The notes: a model not told the origin generated them from the sequence alone. A stretch of DNA of 37,656 bases from Neisseriaceae bacterium (GCA_947446595.1 CANFGS010000018.1:1-37656), one strand, 5' to 3'. Numbered from the stretch's first letter, positions 19,446-28,701 are shown. Made by a program: numbers and translations.

Positions 19446-20471
19446 TTATTTGCTTCTAATAATCTCACAAAGACCGGCCTTAGTGAATCCTAGTACTTTA
19501 TTACGCCGCCAATCATCTTGAAATAATTTTTTTATTTTATCAGATAGTATCAAACACTCTTTATTACTCATGTTTTTAATAAAATCAATAAGAATAATCC
19601 CGCTTAAATCATGTAGTTTTATTTGTTTTACTATATCATCAATTGCTAATAAATTTACCTGATAAAAACTTAAATTAGAACTACCACTATCAATATCAAT
19701 GAGATTTATCCCTGATAACTTGTGAATATTTAGTTTAATACCATTAGACGTAACAGCTACATTATTTAATTCAATATTAGGCTTATCTATATCACTATCA
19801 AGAGAGAGCTCATCAATCCCCCACAAATCAATACATGACTTCAAGCCATCAAAAATTTTGTTACTATTAGTTACAATATTTAAGCCTTCACTATATTTAT
19901 AAAGTAACTCTATATAATTAGGAATACCATCTAGCACACAACCAAGAGCAGACTGTTTGGCTATTGCCACTAACTTACTAGATAACAATAAAATTTCGGC
20001 TTCTACAATTTTTAAATCAGTTAATGAATTTATGGATGATCTGAAGATTAATCCTATATCCTTATATTTCTTACTAATCTCATCTAATTTTTGATGCTCA
20101 ATAAGACTATTAGCATAATGATGCGTCTTTAAAGCAGATAATAGCACAACATATTTACCTGCTAATTTTATTTCCTGACTCAATTTAGGCATTTTACCAT
20201 GGATACCAATGGAAGTCATTTGACAAACAATCTTACTTCCATTTTGAAGACTATGCCCTTTTGGTAAATTGATAACTCCAACTTTGTCAAACTCATAATT
20301 AAGCCAAGCTAGATTATTTCTTGATTGAATATTAGTGATTTTTGCCAAAAACACCCCTTGAGAATTAGATTCTAGTGAGTCTACTAAATAATACTCCAAT
20401 TGTGAGGATGAATTATAGGCAAAAGTATAGCTATTTTGTTTATCGGCATAAATAATTATTTTACTTAACAT
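19446..20471 (-). CDS. RNase E/G-family protein, short form
   Basis: A 341-residue relative of the RNase E/G catalytic domain. An S1-like segment lies near residues 35-95 (GVFLAKITNIQ...KVGVINLP). LIDIDSGSSN is the counterpart of the AIDINS motif, and HDLSGIILIDFIKNM carries Asp296, equivalent to RNase E Asp303. FQDDWRRNKVLGFTKAGLCEIIR carries Asp319/320 at the place of Asp346. It ends directly after this, so the zinc-link cysteines and the small dimerisation domain of RNase E/G are absent. It may be a compact ribonuclease or a divergent RNA-binding relative; the family call is good, the activity unproven. rng is a possible name, but I leave it blank. Confidence 0.75.
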   Translation of the reverse strand: MLSKIIIYADKQNSYTFAYNSSSQLEYYLVDSLESNSQGVFLAKITNIQSRNNLAWLNYEFDKVGVINLPKGHSLQNGSKIVCQMTSIGIHGKMPKLSQEIKLAGKYVVLLSALKTHHYANSLIEHQKLDEISKKYKDIGLIFRSSINSLTDLKIVEAEILLLSSKLVAIAKQSALGCVLDGIPNYIELLYKYSEGLNIVTNSNKIFDGLKSCIDLWGIDELSLDSDIDKPNIELNNVAVTSNGIKLNIHKLSGINLIDIDSGSSNLSFYQVNLLAIDDIVKQIKLHDLSGIILIDFIKNMSNKECLILSDKIKKLFQDDWRRNKVLGFTKAGLCEIIRSK

Positions 20472-20514
20472 ATTGATTTATCAACTTTGAGATACTATAA
20501 CATATAAAAATTGT

Positions 20515-20544
20515 TTGACATCTGGGAATTATTCATTATATAAT
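20515..20544 (+). promoter_or_regulatory. tRNA-Asn promoter with consensus -35 and -10
   Basis: TTGACA (20515-20520) and TATAAT (20539-20544), both perfect consensus, are 18 bases apart. The tRNA starts 11 bases after the -10. Confidence 0.85.
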
Positions 20545-20555
20545 ACTCTCCTTGT

Positions 20556-20632
20556 GCCTCAATAGCTCAGACGGTTAGAGCGACGGACTGTTAATCCGCA
20601 GGTCGTAGGTTCGATTCCTACTTGAGGCGCCA
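20556..20632 (+). tRNA. tRNA-Asn (anticodon GTT), CCA encoded
   Basis: The acceptor stem GCCTCAA/TTGAGGC pairs perfectly. The D-arm GCTC...GAGC, the anticodon loop CTGTTAA (anticodon 20590-20592) and the T-loop GGTTCGATTCC are all present. The discriminator is G (20629), followed by an encoded CCA. The top pair of the anticodon stem is an A-C mismatch. It runs antisense to its neighbours, between purB and the RNase E/G-family gene. Confidence 0.97.
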
Positions 20633-20653
20633 CTTCTACAATTACTTACCACT

Positions 20654-22006
20654 CTAAAACAACTTATCAGCTAAGCCAATGTAATTATGTGGTGTTAATT
20701 GTAATAACCCATTTTTATCAGATTCTGGTAAATCAAGCCCCAAAATAAACTCACGCACACGAACTTCATCTATTTTTTTACCACGAGTTAAATCTTTAAG
20801 TTTTTCATAAGCATCTGGAATCCCACATTTACGCATCACTGTTTGGATTGGTTCAGCTAACAGTTCCCAATTTTGATTAAGATCATTAGTTATTGCTACT
20901 TGATTTAATTCTAGCTTATTAAGCCCTTTTAATAACGAGCTATACGCTAATACGCTATAGCCTATTACAACCCCAATATTTCTTTGAACTGTACTATCAG
21001 TCAAATCTCTCTGGAAACGTGAAATAGGTAGTTTTTCTGCCAAATGTAGCGCTATTGCATTAGCTAAGCCAAGATTACCTTCGCTATTTTCAAAATCAAT
21101 TGGATTTACCTTATGTGGCATAGTAGAACTACCCACTTCTCCGGCAATCACTTTTTGTTTAAAGTAATTATATGCAATATAGCCCCATATGTCACGGGCT
21201 AAATCAATAAGTATGGTATTAATACGTGATAAATTTTGCATAAATTCAGCGACATAATCATGTGGCTCAATCTGAGTAGTAAATGGATTAAATGTTAGCC
21301 CTAATTTTTGTTCAACCATTATTTTAGCTAAATTTTGCCAATCAACATCTGGATAACTAACAATATGAGCATTATAATTACCAACAGCTCCATTAATTTT
21401 ACCTAGTATCTCTTGATTTTTGAATTGCTTTAGTTGACGCTCTATACGATAATAAACATTATAAAACTCCTTACCAACGGTAGTTGGTGTAGCACTTTGA
21501 CCGTGCGTACGACTCATTAAAGAAATAGCTTTGTACTCATTTGCAAGAGACAATAATTTACTACCTAATTTAGCTAATTCAATATCTAACACTTTATCTT
21601 TAATATCCTTTAGCATCAAAGCATAGCTTAGATTGTTAATATCTTCAGAAGTACAGGCAAAATGAATAAACTCACGATAGGAATGTAGTTTTTGATTTGC
21701 TACTATTTGCTCTTTTATATAGTACTCAACAGCCTTAACATCATGATTAGTTGTTTTCTCAATTGCTTTAATACGGTTACAAGCTGTAATATCAAAATTA
21801 TTGCTAATATTATCAAGAATAGTTATTTCTTCATTTGATAATGGTGGCAAATCAAAACCTTTAGTTTCAAATAATAACTTAAGCCACTCTATCTCAACCC
21901 TAACGCGGTATTTTACTAAACCAAACTCAGAGACTATTTCATTTAAAATACTAACTTTATCGCTATAACGTCCATCAAGTGGCGAAATATTCATTACTTT
22001 ATCCAT
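20654..22006 (-). CDS. purB: adenylosuccinate lyase
   Basis: Acts twice in purine synthesis, splitting fumarate from SAICAR and from adenylosuccinate. The 450-residue protein follows the E. coli-type start MNISPLDGRYSDKV. It carries SRTHGQSATPTTVGKE (active-site His), and the fumarase-superfamily signature GSSTMPHKVNPIDFEN. AAAAGGA lies eight bases before the ATG. It begins 24 bases after the UbiC-like gene and so probably ends a glmS-ubiC-like-purB transcript, which would run towards the tRNA gene on the other strand. Confidence 0.97.
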   Translation of the reverse strand: MDKVMNISPLDGRYSDKVSILNEIVSEFGLVKYRVRVEIEWLKLLFETKGFDLPPLSNEEITILDNISNNFDITACNRIKAIEKTTNHDVKAVEYYIKEQIVANQKLHSYREFIHFACTSEDINNLSYALMLKDIKDKVLDIELAKLGSKLLSLANEYKAISLMSRTHGQSATPTTVGKEFYNVYYRIERQLKQFKNQEILGKINGAVGNYNAHIVSYPDVDWQNLAKIMVEQKLGLTFNPFTTQIEPHDYVAEFMQNLSRINTILIDLARDIWGYIAYNYFKQKVIAGEVGSSTMPHKVNPIDFENSEGNLGLANAIALHLAEKLPISRFQRDLTDSTVQRNIGVVIGYSVLAYSSLLKGLNKLELNQVAITNDLNQNWELLAEPIQTVMRKCGIPDAYEKLKDLTRGKKIDEVRVREFILGLDLPESDKNGLLQLTPHNYIGLADKLF

Positions 22007-22030
22007 GTCTATCCTTTTAAATTTATATAA

Positions 22031-22492
22031 TTAGGTATATTGCTTAAGAACATCATTAAGTCCTGGCAAAATAAATTCCTTTAAAGTCAATATCTCATCA
22101 TCCATAACAAAATTTGACTGTCTATAATAAATCACCCCTGATACATTACTTTGTACCAAATAGCTTTTTATAGTTTGATTATTTATTGTTTTTGTATCAA
22201 TTTTACCAATAAATGACTCAATTCTCTTAATTCCAGAGTTTGGGGCAAATAAACGCACTCCAATAGGAGTAACACCTGCATTTTGTAATATCTCTAGAAA
22301 TGTTAGATTCGATAATTTAGTCTCACTAAGTCCAAGCATAACAGGTATTTTATCAACAAAGATTACTACTAAGCGACTAAATACATCACCAACAACTCCA
22401 TGCTCAATAACTTCTAAAAAATATTCATCAGACCAAGTTTTAAAATGTTTGGTTGTTGAACCATAGTCCGCCAAAAACTCCATTACATTCAT
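22031..22492 (-). CDS. UbiC-like protein (chorismate--pyruvate lyase family)
   Basis: UbiC makes 4-hydroxybenzoate from chorismate, the first step of ubiquinone synthesis. This 153-residue protein is near the usual 165. The layout fits: an Arg (Arg40, RLVVIF) where UbiC has its pyruvate-binding Arg, then EILQNAGVTPIGVRLFAPNSGIKR (like the PLGRWLF region), IYYRQSNFVM (like YxRRS), and LTLKEFILPGL with Glu139, the likely counterpart of catalytic Glu155. Similarity is weak, so a UbiC-fold relative with another ligand is possible. I start it at ATG 22492, six bases after the glmS stop. No ubiA is nearby. Confidence 0.6.
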   Translation of the reverse strand: MNVMEFLADYGSTTKHFKTWSDEYFLEVIEHGVVGDVFSRLVVIFVDKIPVMLGLSETKLSNLTFLEILQNAGVTPIGVRLFAPNSGIKRIESFIGKIDTKTINNQTIKSYLVQSNVSGVIYYRQSNFVMDDEILTLKEFILPGLNDVLKQYT

Positions 22493-22498
22493 CAAATT

Positions 22499-24331
22499 TT
22501 ATTCCACTGTAACACTTTTAGCTAAATTACGCGGCTTATCTACATCAGTGCCTTTGATAACAGCAGTATGATATGCTAATAACTGTAAAGGCACAGTATA
22601 TAAAATTGGTATTAAATAATGCGGCACTTCTATTGTTGGCATATGAATTACCATATGGCATCCTACACTTGCATCAGCTTTAACATCACTAAACAAATAT
22701 ACCTGCCCCTTACGTGCCAAAATCTCTTGTACATTTGATTTGGTCTTATCCATTAGCATTGTTGATGGCATAAGAACCACACTTGGCATAGCATCATCAA
22801 TCAAAGCTAATGGGCCGTGCTTTAGCTCACCTGCAGCATAAGCTTCTGCGTGTATATAAGAAATTTCTTTTAATTTTAATGCACCCTCAACCGCTACTGG
22901 ATATAAAGTATTTCGCCCTAAAAATAACGCATGCTGTTTACTTTCTAGCTCCTGCGCAATTTGCTTAATTTCACTCTCCATTTCTAATACATGGATAATA
23001 TGCTGAGGGAGTTTTCGCATTTCTTCGATAATTTCATCCTCTTCATGTCCAGATAATTCGCCACGAACTTTAGCTAAAGTAAAAGCTAAATACAATAAAA
23101 CCACCAACTGCGTTGTAAAAGCCTTAGTTGAAGCAACGCCAATTTCAGGCCCTGCCTGAGTTAGAATACTTAATTTAGATAATCTAACCAAGCTACTCTC
23201 AGCTACATTACATATAGACAATGTATTTGGCATACCTAATTCATGGGCATATTTGACACTCGCAATAGTGTCTGCAGTTTCACCAGATTGGGATATATTA
23301 ACTATCAGCGTATTTTTTGCTACTGGAATTTTACTATAGCGGTATTCACTTGCAATATCAATTGCACATTCAATATTTGCAAACTCCTGTATCCAGTATT
23401 TGGCAACATGTCCAGCATTTAGGCTTGTTCCACAGGCAATAATTTGCACCTTATCAATTGATTTAAACACTTGTAGTGCTTCTTTACCAAACTTGTCAGC
23501 TTCAAATGTATTACCAAGACTTTGCAAAGTTTGTCCAATGGCATTAGGTTGTTCAAAAATTTCTTTTTGCATATAGTGACGAAACTGCCCTAAGTCTGTT
23601 AACCCAGCTGATAATTCACTAATATTAATATTTCTAGTAATATTAGCACCTTTACTATCCCAAATATTATATGAATAAAGTCCAATCTCAGCAACATCAC
23701 CATCTTCTAAATAAACAACTTTTTGAGTTACTGGTAACAATGCTGAAATGTCGGATGCAAAAAACATTTCATCAATACCAACTCCAAGCACTAAAGGCGA
23801 ACCATTTCTTGCACACACAAGCTGCTCAGGATTATCTTTAGACATAACTCCAATAGCATAAGCACCTTTTAGTTTTGCTATGGCTTCTTTAACCGCACTA
23901 AGCAAATTTTTAGTTTTTTGGTAAAATGAATGGATTAAATGAACAATAACCTCAGTATCAGTTTCTGATTCAAAAAGATATCCAGATTTAATTAGATCAT
24001 CTCTAATGATTTCATAATTCTCAATAATACCATTATGGACTAAGGCAATATTATTTTTAGAGAAATGTGGGTGAGCATTATCGGTAGTTACACCACCATG
24101 TGTAGCCCAGCGAGTATGCCCTATTCCACTTTTACCTTTAAATTTATTAGCTAGACATAGCTCTTTAAGTGCAGCAACACGACTAGTAACCCTCTGCCTA
24201 GCTAATTCATTATCATCATTAATTACCGCAATACCAACAGAGTCATAGCCACGATATTCTAATCTTGATAACCCTTCCAAAATTATTGGAACCACATTTC
24301 GTTCGCTAACACCACCAACAATTCCACACAT
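22499..24331 (-). CDS. glmS: glutamine--fructose-6-phosphate aminotransferase
   Basis: Makes glucosamine-6-phosphate from fructose-6-phosphate and glutamine, the first step towards UDP-GlcNAc for peptidoglycan and LPS. Cys2 (MCGIVG) becomes the N-terminal nucleophile. The glutaminase domain spans about 1-240 (GHTRWATHG, HNGIIEN), followed by two SIS isomerase domains (ACGTSLNAG, NISQSGETADT, GVASTKAFTTQ, EISYIHAEAYAAGELKHGP). It ends in the conserved LAKSVTVE with catalytic Lys605. The 610-residue length is usual. No glmS ribozyme is expected or seen upstream. It works against NagB (33734-34558), which runs the reverse direction. Confidence 0.98.
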   Translation of the reverse strand: MCGIVGGVSERNVVPIILEGLSRLEYRGYDSVGIAVINDDNELARQRVTSRVAALKELCLANKFKGKSGIGHTRWATHGGVTTDNAHPHFSKNNIALVHNGIIENYEIIRDDLIKSGYLFESETDTEVIVHLIHSFYQKTKNLLSAVKEAIAKLKGAYAIGVMSKDNPEQLVCARNGSPLVLGVGIDEMFFASDISALLPVTQKVVYLEDGDVAEIGLYSYNIWDSKGANITRNINISELSAGLTDLGQFRHYMQKEIFEQPNAIGQTLQSLGNTFEADKFGKEALQVFKSIDKVQIIACGTSLNAGHVAKYWIQEFANIECAIDIASEYRYSKIPVAKNTLIVNISQSGETADTIASVKYAHELGMPNTLSICNVAESSLVRLSKLSILTQAGPEIGVASTKAFTTQLVVLLYLAFTLAKVRGELSGHEEDEIIEEMRKLPQHIIHVLEMESEIKQIAQELESKQHALFLGRNTLYPVAVEGALKLKEISYIHAEAYAAGELKHGPLALIDDAMPSVVLMPSTMLMDKTKSNVQEILARKGQVYLFSDVKADASVGCHMVIHMPTIEVPHYLIPILYTVPLQLLAYHTAVIKGTDVDKPRNLAKSVTVE

Positions 24332-24374
24332 AAATAATTACCTTTCAATTTAAAGAATAACCAGCATTGTACCC

Positions 24375-24477
24375 CGTCATCCCAGCGCAGGCTGGGATCC
24401 ATGCTCTTGCTCTAATTTTTAGGGCATGGATCCCAAACTCATAACGAAGCAGCAAAAAGTTCTTGTTTGGTATGACG
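24375..24477 (+). repeat. dispersed repeat copy C (full-length, about 103 bp)
   Basis: Bounded by CGTCAT and ATGACG. Stem 1 is ATCCCAGC/GCTGGGAT (24379-24386 with 24391-24398, loop GCAG, perfect). The centre holds GGGATCCATGC and its exact inverse (24394-24404 with 24424-24434). Stem 2 is ATCCCAAAC/GTTTGGTAT (24430-24438 with 24465-24473), 8 of 9 paired. No coding capacity. It lies between hemH and glmS. Confidence 0.9.
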
Positions 24478-24492
24478 AAAATAACCCTTGCA

Positions 24493-25452
24493 CTAATCAC
24501 ACAAACTATTTAATACATTAATAAAATCATCGTTATCATTCAAACAAGGAATATAATTATAACTAACTCCACCTGCATTTAAAAATACTTCTTTATTAAG
24601 TATCGCTATTTCCTCTAAAGTCTCAAGACAATCACTAACAAATCCTGGACATATTATATCTACTGAAATAACTCCATCACGAGCCAAAGCCGCTAATGTA
24701 ATATTTGTTGCTGGAGATAACCATTTTTGAGCACCAAATCTAGATTGAAATACCATAATATATTCATTTTCAGTTAAACCTAATTGTGTGACAACTAGTT
24801 TAGTAGTAAGCTCACAGTGCTTAAAATAAGCATCCCCACGTTTTATTATATCTAATGGCAATCCATGATAGCTAAATACAAGCTTTTGGCTCTTACCATT
24901 ATTTTGCCAAGATTCACGAATAGTATTACAAAGGGCATTAATATATAGACTATTAGCAGCAAAATCACTGACAAACTTAATTTCTGGAATATAATATTTG
25001 TCTTTATAAAACTCAGAAATACTATCAAATACAGGTAGAGTAGTAGTTGATGAAAACTGTGGGTACATTGGTACTATAGTTAACTTGTCAGGTACAAGGG
25101 TATTATGTATCTCAGATAATACATCATTGATAGAAGGATTTGCATAAGAAAATGCATACTTCACAATATGCCCCGTCTTTGCTAGTTTGGTTGCTTGCAT
25201 ATCTGTATAATGAATAAGTGGTGAATTATTAAATAGCCAAATTTTAGTGTATTGTTTAAGTAATCGTTTAGCCCTAAAGGTTAATATTATGCCGTATAAA
25301 ATCGGATACCAAAGTATTTTAGGTAAATTCACCACTCTTTTATCAGACAAAAAAGCACTTAGAAACTTACGAATCGAACTTGTTGACAATGAATTAGGCG
25401 AACCTAAATTAACCAATAAAATCACATGTTTAGTTAAAGTTTTATTATCCAT
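24493..25452 (-). CDS. hemH: ferrochelatase
   Basis: Inserts ferrous iron into protoporphyrin IX, the last step of protoheme synthesis. 319 residues, usual for bacteria. ILLVNLGSPNS opens the protein. VFSYHGLP contains the metal-binding His196, and the C-terminal CPGFVSDCLETLEEI carries the conserved Glu. VPMYPQFSSTTT is another family mark. It follows plsY by six bases. A dispersed repeat separates it from glmS. Confidence 0.96.
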   Translation of the reverse strand: MDNKTLTKHVILLVNLGSPNSLSTSSIRKFLSAFLSDKRVVNLPKILWYPILYGIILTFRAKRLLKQYTKIWLFNNSPLIHYTDMQATKLAKTGHIVKYAFSYANPSINDVLSEIHNTLVPDKLTIVPMYPQFSSTTTLPVFDSISEFYKDKYYIPEIKFVSDFAANSLYINALCNTIRESWQNNGKSQKLVFSYHGLPLDIIKRGDAYFKHCELTTKLVVTQLGLTENEYIMVFQSRFGAQKWLSPATNITLAALARDGVISVDIICPGFVSDCLETLEEIAILNKEVFLNAGGVSYNYIPCLNDNDDFINVLNSLCD

Positions 25453-25458
25453 CTATTA

Positions 25459-26067
25459 TTACTCTTCCGATTTTTTAAACTTATGTTCTTGACCACTAAA
25501 TAAACGAAAAACATTCTCTTTATGCTTATATAATACAAAAAATGCTATTACTAAAGTAGCTCCAAAATATGTATTATTACCCATTAGTAAAAAAGCATAT
25601 ACAGGTGATAAAACAGTTGCAGTTAATGCCGATAGCGATGATATCTTGGATATTTTAAACACTACGCCCCAAGTAACTACAAGTAATAACGCCAATATGG
25701 GATTAAATCCAAGCATCACACCAAATGCAGTTGCAACACCCTTCCCACCCTTAAATTTAAAAAATAGTGGATAGATATGTCCTATAACTACAAGAACCCC
25801 AGCTAAAGCAGTAATAGTTTGCACATCAATATTATGATTAAATAAATGCTTAAACACTAATACTACAATAGTACCTTTAAGTAAATCACCAATTAAGGTT
25901 AATAGAGCAGCTTTTTTATTACCACTACGCATAACGTTAGTTGCACCAGCATTATTTGAACCATAACTTCTTGGATCATTAAGTTTCATAAATTTACTAA
26001 CAATAATTGCAAAAGACAAAGAACCCGCACAATATGCGATAAACAAAGCCATATATGAATGATTCAT
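25459..26067 (-). CDS. plsY: glycerol-3-phosphate acyltransferase PlsY
   Basis: An inner-membrane enzyme that moves an acyl group from acyl-phosphate to glycerol-3-phosphate, starting phospholipid synthesis. The 202 residues have about five hydrophobic segments. The three PlsY motifs are visible: SLSFAIIVSKF, DPRSYGSNNAGATNVMRSGNKK and FKFKGGKGVATAFG. GAGG precedes the ATG well. It overlaps nothing and is closely followed by hemH. Confidence 0.96.
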   Translation of the reverse strand: MNHSYMALFIAYCAGSLSFAIIVSKFMKLNDPRSYGSNNAGATNVMRSGNKKAALLTLIGDLLKGTIVVLVFKHLFNHNIDVQTITALAGVLVVIGHIYPLFFKFKGGKGVATAFGVMLGFNPILALLLVVTWGVVFKISKISSLSALTATVLSPVYAFLLMGNNTYFGATLVIAFFVLYKHKENVFRLFSGQEHKFKKSEE

Positions 26068-26081
26068 AAAAATCCTCTCTA

Positions 26082-26516
26082 TTAATATTTAATGTTAAAT
26101 TGAAGTTGCCGTTGGTTTATATTCATCTTCACATTATCAGATGGCGCCAGTGGTAAACTCATACCTCCTTGATACTTTCCCATGGCATTTTTGAAATTCT
26201 GATCTTGCATCGTATTTTGGTTAGAATTTGTTCCAGCTGTAGCTACACTGACTGTTTGTTCATGATTTGAAATATCATATCCATTAATTTTGGTGCTACT
26301 TTCATATTTAGTTTGATATGCTGATGGATTTTTATTACAAATAACATCAGCCACATTTCCAGTATAACATTCTTTGGTACTATTGTTAGTTATACCACCT
26401 ACAGTTTTAGTGTTTAGAGATTCTGTTGGCATCAAAAATGATAGTACACCGCTTTTTATACCTTCAGCTTCTACATGAAAGATATAAAACACTAAAAATA
26501 TAGTCAATAGTTTCAT
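26082..26516 (-). CDS. small secreted protein, unrecognised
   Basis: I do not recognise the family. I start it at ATG 26516, one base after the erpA stop (MKLLTIFLVFYIFHVEAEG); a longer form to 26546 would overlap erpA. Residues 1-16 look like a signal peptide, with possible cleavage at VEA-EG. The mature part of about 128 residues is rich in Asn, Thr, Ser and Gln, has two cysteines (ECYTGNVADVICN) and no repeats or further membrane segments. It ends close to plsY (15 bases). Confidence 0.65.
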   Translation of the reverse strand: MKLLTIFLVFYIFHVEAEGIKSGVLSFLMPTESLNTKTVGGITNNSTKECYTGNVADVICNKNPSAYQTKYESSTKINGYDISNHEQTVSVATAGTNSNQNTMQDQNFKNAMGKYQGGMSLPLAPSDNVKMNINQRQLQFNIKY

Positions 26517-26517
26517 T

Positions 26518-26850
26518 TTATACTGAAAAAGATGACCCACAACCACACGTTGTTGTAGCTTGAGGGTTTTTTATAGTAAACTGAGAACCTTCAAATGAGT
26601 CAACATAATCAATCTCAGCACCAACAAGATATTGATAAGACATACTATCTACCAAAAACTTAACTCCATCCTTATCAACGACCAAATCATCTTCATTACT
26701 AATTTCATCAAAAGTAAAACCATATTGAAATCCAGAGCATCCACCACCTGTGATAAAGACTCTTAATTTAAGATCGTTATTACCTTCTTCTTCAATTAAT
26801 TCTTTTACTTTATTTACAGCATTATCTGTAAATACAATTGTAGTTTCCAT
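26518..26850 (-). CDS. erpA: iron-sulfur cluster insertion protein ErpA
   Basis: An A-type carrier that delivers Fe-S clusters to apo-proteins, including isoprenoid-pathway enzymes. From ATG 26850 (AGGA nine bases upstream) it has 110 residues. The three cluster cysteines are Cys38 ([11 protein letters not shown]), Cys102 and Cys104 (TTCGCGSSF). The stretch [19 protein letters not shown] is typical of ErpA rather than IscA. An extension to 26886 is possible but has no better ribosome binding site. Confidence 0.95.
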   Translation of the reverse strand: METTIVFTDNAVNKVKELIEEEGNNDLKLRVFITGGGCSGFQYGFTFDEISNEDDLVVDKDGVKFLVDSMSYQYLVGAEIDYVDSFEGSQFTIKNPQATTTCGCGSSFSV

Positions 26851-26937
26851 TATTATTTTCCTATTAATTTTTAATGAATAAAGCACCTATAATGCTACTC
26901 ACTATGTATTTTATCACAAATACTGTATATTTCAATA

Positions 26938-26968
26938 ATAAAAAGCCCTCACATAAATGTAAGGGCTT
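26938..26968 (-). terminator. intrinsic terminator of rpsB-tsf
   Basis: AAGCCCT (26962-26968 read on the minus strand) pairs with AGGGCTT (26943-26949). The stem extends through a C-A mismatch into ACAT/ATGT, and the minus strand continues with TTTTT. It lies 26 bases past the tsf stop. Confidence 0.9.
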
Positions 26969-26993
26969 CTAAATACTTAGATTGAAAGAGTAA

Positions 26994-27875
26994 TTATTTA
27001 ACTATTGCAGCAGCAGCCACTTCAGCAGCAAAATCTACTTCTTTCTTTTCAATTCCTTCACCAACTACAAACATTGCAAAAGATTTAACAGTTGCTTTTT
27101 TATCAGCAAGTAGTTTATCTACACTAACATCAGGATTTTTAACAAATTGTTGCCCAAGAAGTGTTACTTCCGCCAAAAATTTATTTAATCTACCTTCAAC
27201 CATCTTAGCTACTATCTCAGGGCTTTTCCCTGAAGCTGAGGCTTGTTGGGTATAAATATTACGTTCAGTTTCTATTTGTTCGCTAGGAACATTATCTTTT
27301 GACACACAAATTGGTTTACTAGCAGCAATATGCATTGCAATATCACGACCAAGCTCAGAATCACCACCTACTATATCAAGGGCGACACCGATTTTTTTAC
27401 CATGTAAGTATGTAGCAACTAGACCTTCAGTTGCAAAAGGCTTAAATCTACGAACAGAAATATTTTCACCAAGTTTAGCAATAAGTTCTTTTCTAGATTC
27501 TTCAACAGTTTTACCACTATCAGTTTTAGCATTAGCTACATCTTCTAATGTAGTTACATTAGCATCAACGATTGCCTTAGCAACACTATCCGCAAAAGCC
27601 AAAAAACTAGCATCTTTAGCAACGAAATCAGTCTCACTGTTTACTTCAACTAAAGCACCTTTTTTACCATCAGCGGTAATAAAAGTAGCAACAACACCCT
27701 CAGCTGCAGTTCTTCCTGCAACTTTACCAGCTTTAGCTCCACTTTTAATACGTAGTAACTCTTCAGCTTTTTTAATATCGCCTAGAGTTTCAACCAGCGC
27801 TTTTTTACATTCCATCATACCTAAGCTAGTGATTTCTCTAAGTTCACCAACCATTTTAGCTGTAATATTTGACAT
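26994..27875 (-). CDS. tsf: elongation factor Ts
   Basis: Nucleotide exchange factor for EF-Tu in translation. 293 residues, usual. The start [27 protein letters not shown] is the UBA-like domain, and [15 protein letters not shown] is the TDFVAKD core motif that contacts EF-Tu. GGAG precedes the ATG. It follows rpsB by four bases and is closed by a strong terminator, so pyrH, often third in this operon, is not attached here. Confidence 0.98.
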   Translation of the reverse strand: MSNITAKMVGELREITSLGMMECKKALVETLGDIKKAEELLRIKSGAKAGKVAGRTAAEGVVATFITADGKKGALVEVNSETDFVAKDASFLAFADSVAKAIVDANVTTLEDVANAKTDSGKTVEESRKELIAKLGENISVRRFKPFATEGLVATYLHGKKIGVALDIVGGDSELGRDIAMHIAASKPICVSKDNVPSEQIETERNIYTQQASASGKSPEIVAKMVEGRLNKFLAEVTLLGQQFVKNPDVSVDKLLADKKATVKSFAMFVVGEGIEKKEVDFAAEVAAAAIVK

Positions 27876-27879
27876 AGTA

Positions 27880-28701
27880 TTATACTCCTGCCGATTCTAC
27901 AGTAAAAGCTACTTCAGCTTCTTCAGATTTAGCACTTTTCACTCTACGAACTGTTTTTGCTTTAGCTTCTGGAGCATCTTCAACCATTTCAAGCTTAACT
28001 TCATTAGCTAAATCTTGAACTGCGCTATCTTTAGCTTTAATAATTGTATCTGCTATTACTGAAGCATACAAGCGAATAGCTTTAGCTGAATCATCATTAC
28101 CAGGGATAACATAATCCACTTCTGATGGATCGTTATTTGTATCAACGATACCAATAACAGGGATACCAAGTTTTTTAGCTTCTTTAATAGCGATATCATG
28201 ACAACCAGTGTCAATAATAAATATAGCTGAAGGTAAACCCTTCATTTCAGAAATACCACCAATACTTAATTGTAGCTTTTCTACATCACGTGATAAATCT
28301 AATAATTCTTTTTTAGATAAGCCGCTATCATCAGTTTTTTCTAATAATGCACCCTTAACTTCAAGTTTTTTAATTGATTTTTTTACTGTTTCAAAATTTG
28401 TTAACATACCACCCAACCAACGGTGATCAACAAATGGCATACCTGCTCTTTTTGCTTCTTCAGAAATAATTTCACTAGCTTGGCTACGAGTACCCACAAA
28501 AAGCACTTCGCCTTTATTTCTAGCAACTTGGTTAATAAATTTTAATGCATCTTTGAATAAAACAAGTGTTTTATCTAAGTTGATAATATGAATTTTACTT
28601 CTAGCGCCAAAAATATAAGGTTTCATTTTTGGGTTCCAGAATTTGGTTTGATGTCCGAAGTGAACACCGGCTTCCATCATTGTTTGAATAGAAATAGACA
28701 T
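27880..28701 (-). CDS. rpsB: 30S ribosomal protein S2
   Basis: Structural protein of the small ribosomal subunit. I start it at ATG 28701 ([32 protein letters not shown]), giving 273 residues; an in-frame opening to 28836 reads through an apparently structured leader and is rejected. Family marks are [32 protein letters not shown] and [20 protein letters not shown]. The C-terminal tail of about 45 residues is longer than in E. coli and Ala/Glu/Lys-rich. It is co-transcribed with tsf. Confidence 0.98.
   Translation of the reverse strand: MSISIQTMMEAGVHFGHQTKFWNPKMKPYIFGARSKIHIINLDKTLVLFKDALKFINQVARNKGEVLFVGTRSQASEIISEEAKRAGMPFVDHRWLGGMLTNFETVKKSIKKLEVKGALLEKTDDSGLSKKELLDLSRDVEKLQLSIGGISEMKGLPSAIFIIDTGCHDIAIKEAKKLGIPVIGIVDTNNDPSEVDYVIPGNDDSAKAIRLYASVIADTIIKAKDSAVQDLANEVKLEMVEDAPEAKAKTVRRVKSAKSEEAEVAFTVESAGV

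Noticed and set aside
24332-24492. glmS ribozyme upstream of glmS
   Set aside because: The gap is filled by the dispersed repeat, glmS ribozymes are typical of Firmicutes-like groups, and no such core was seen.
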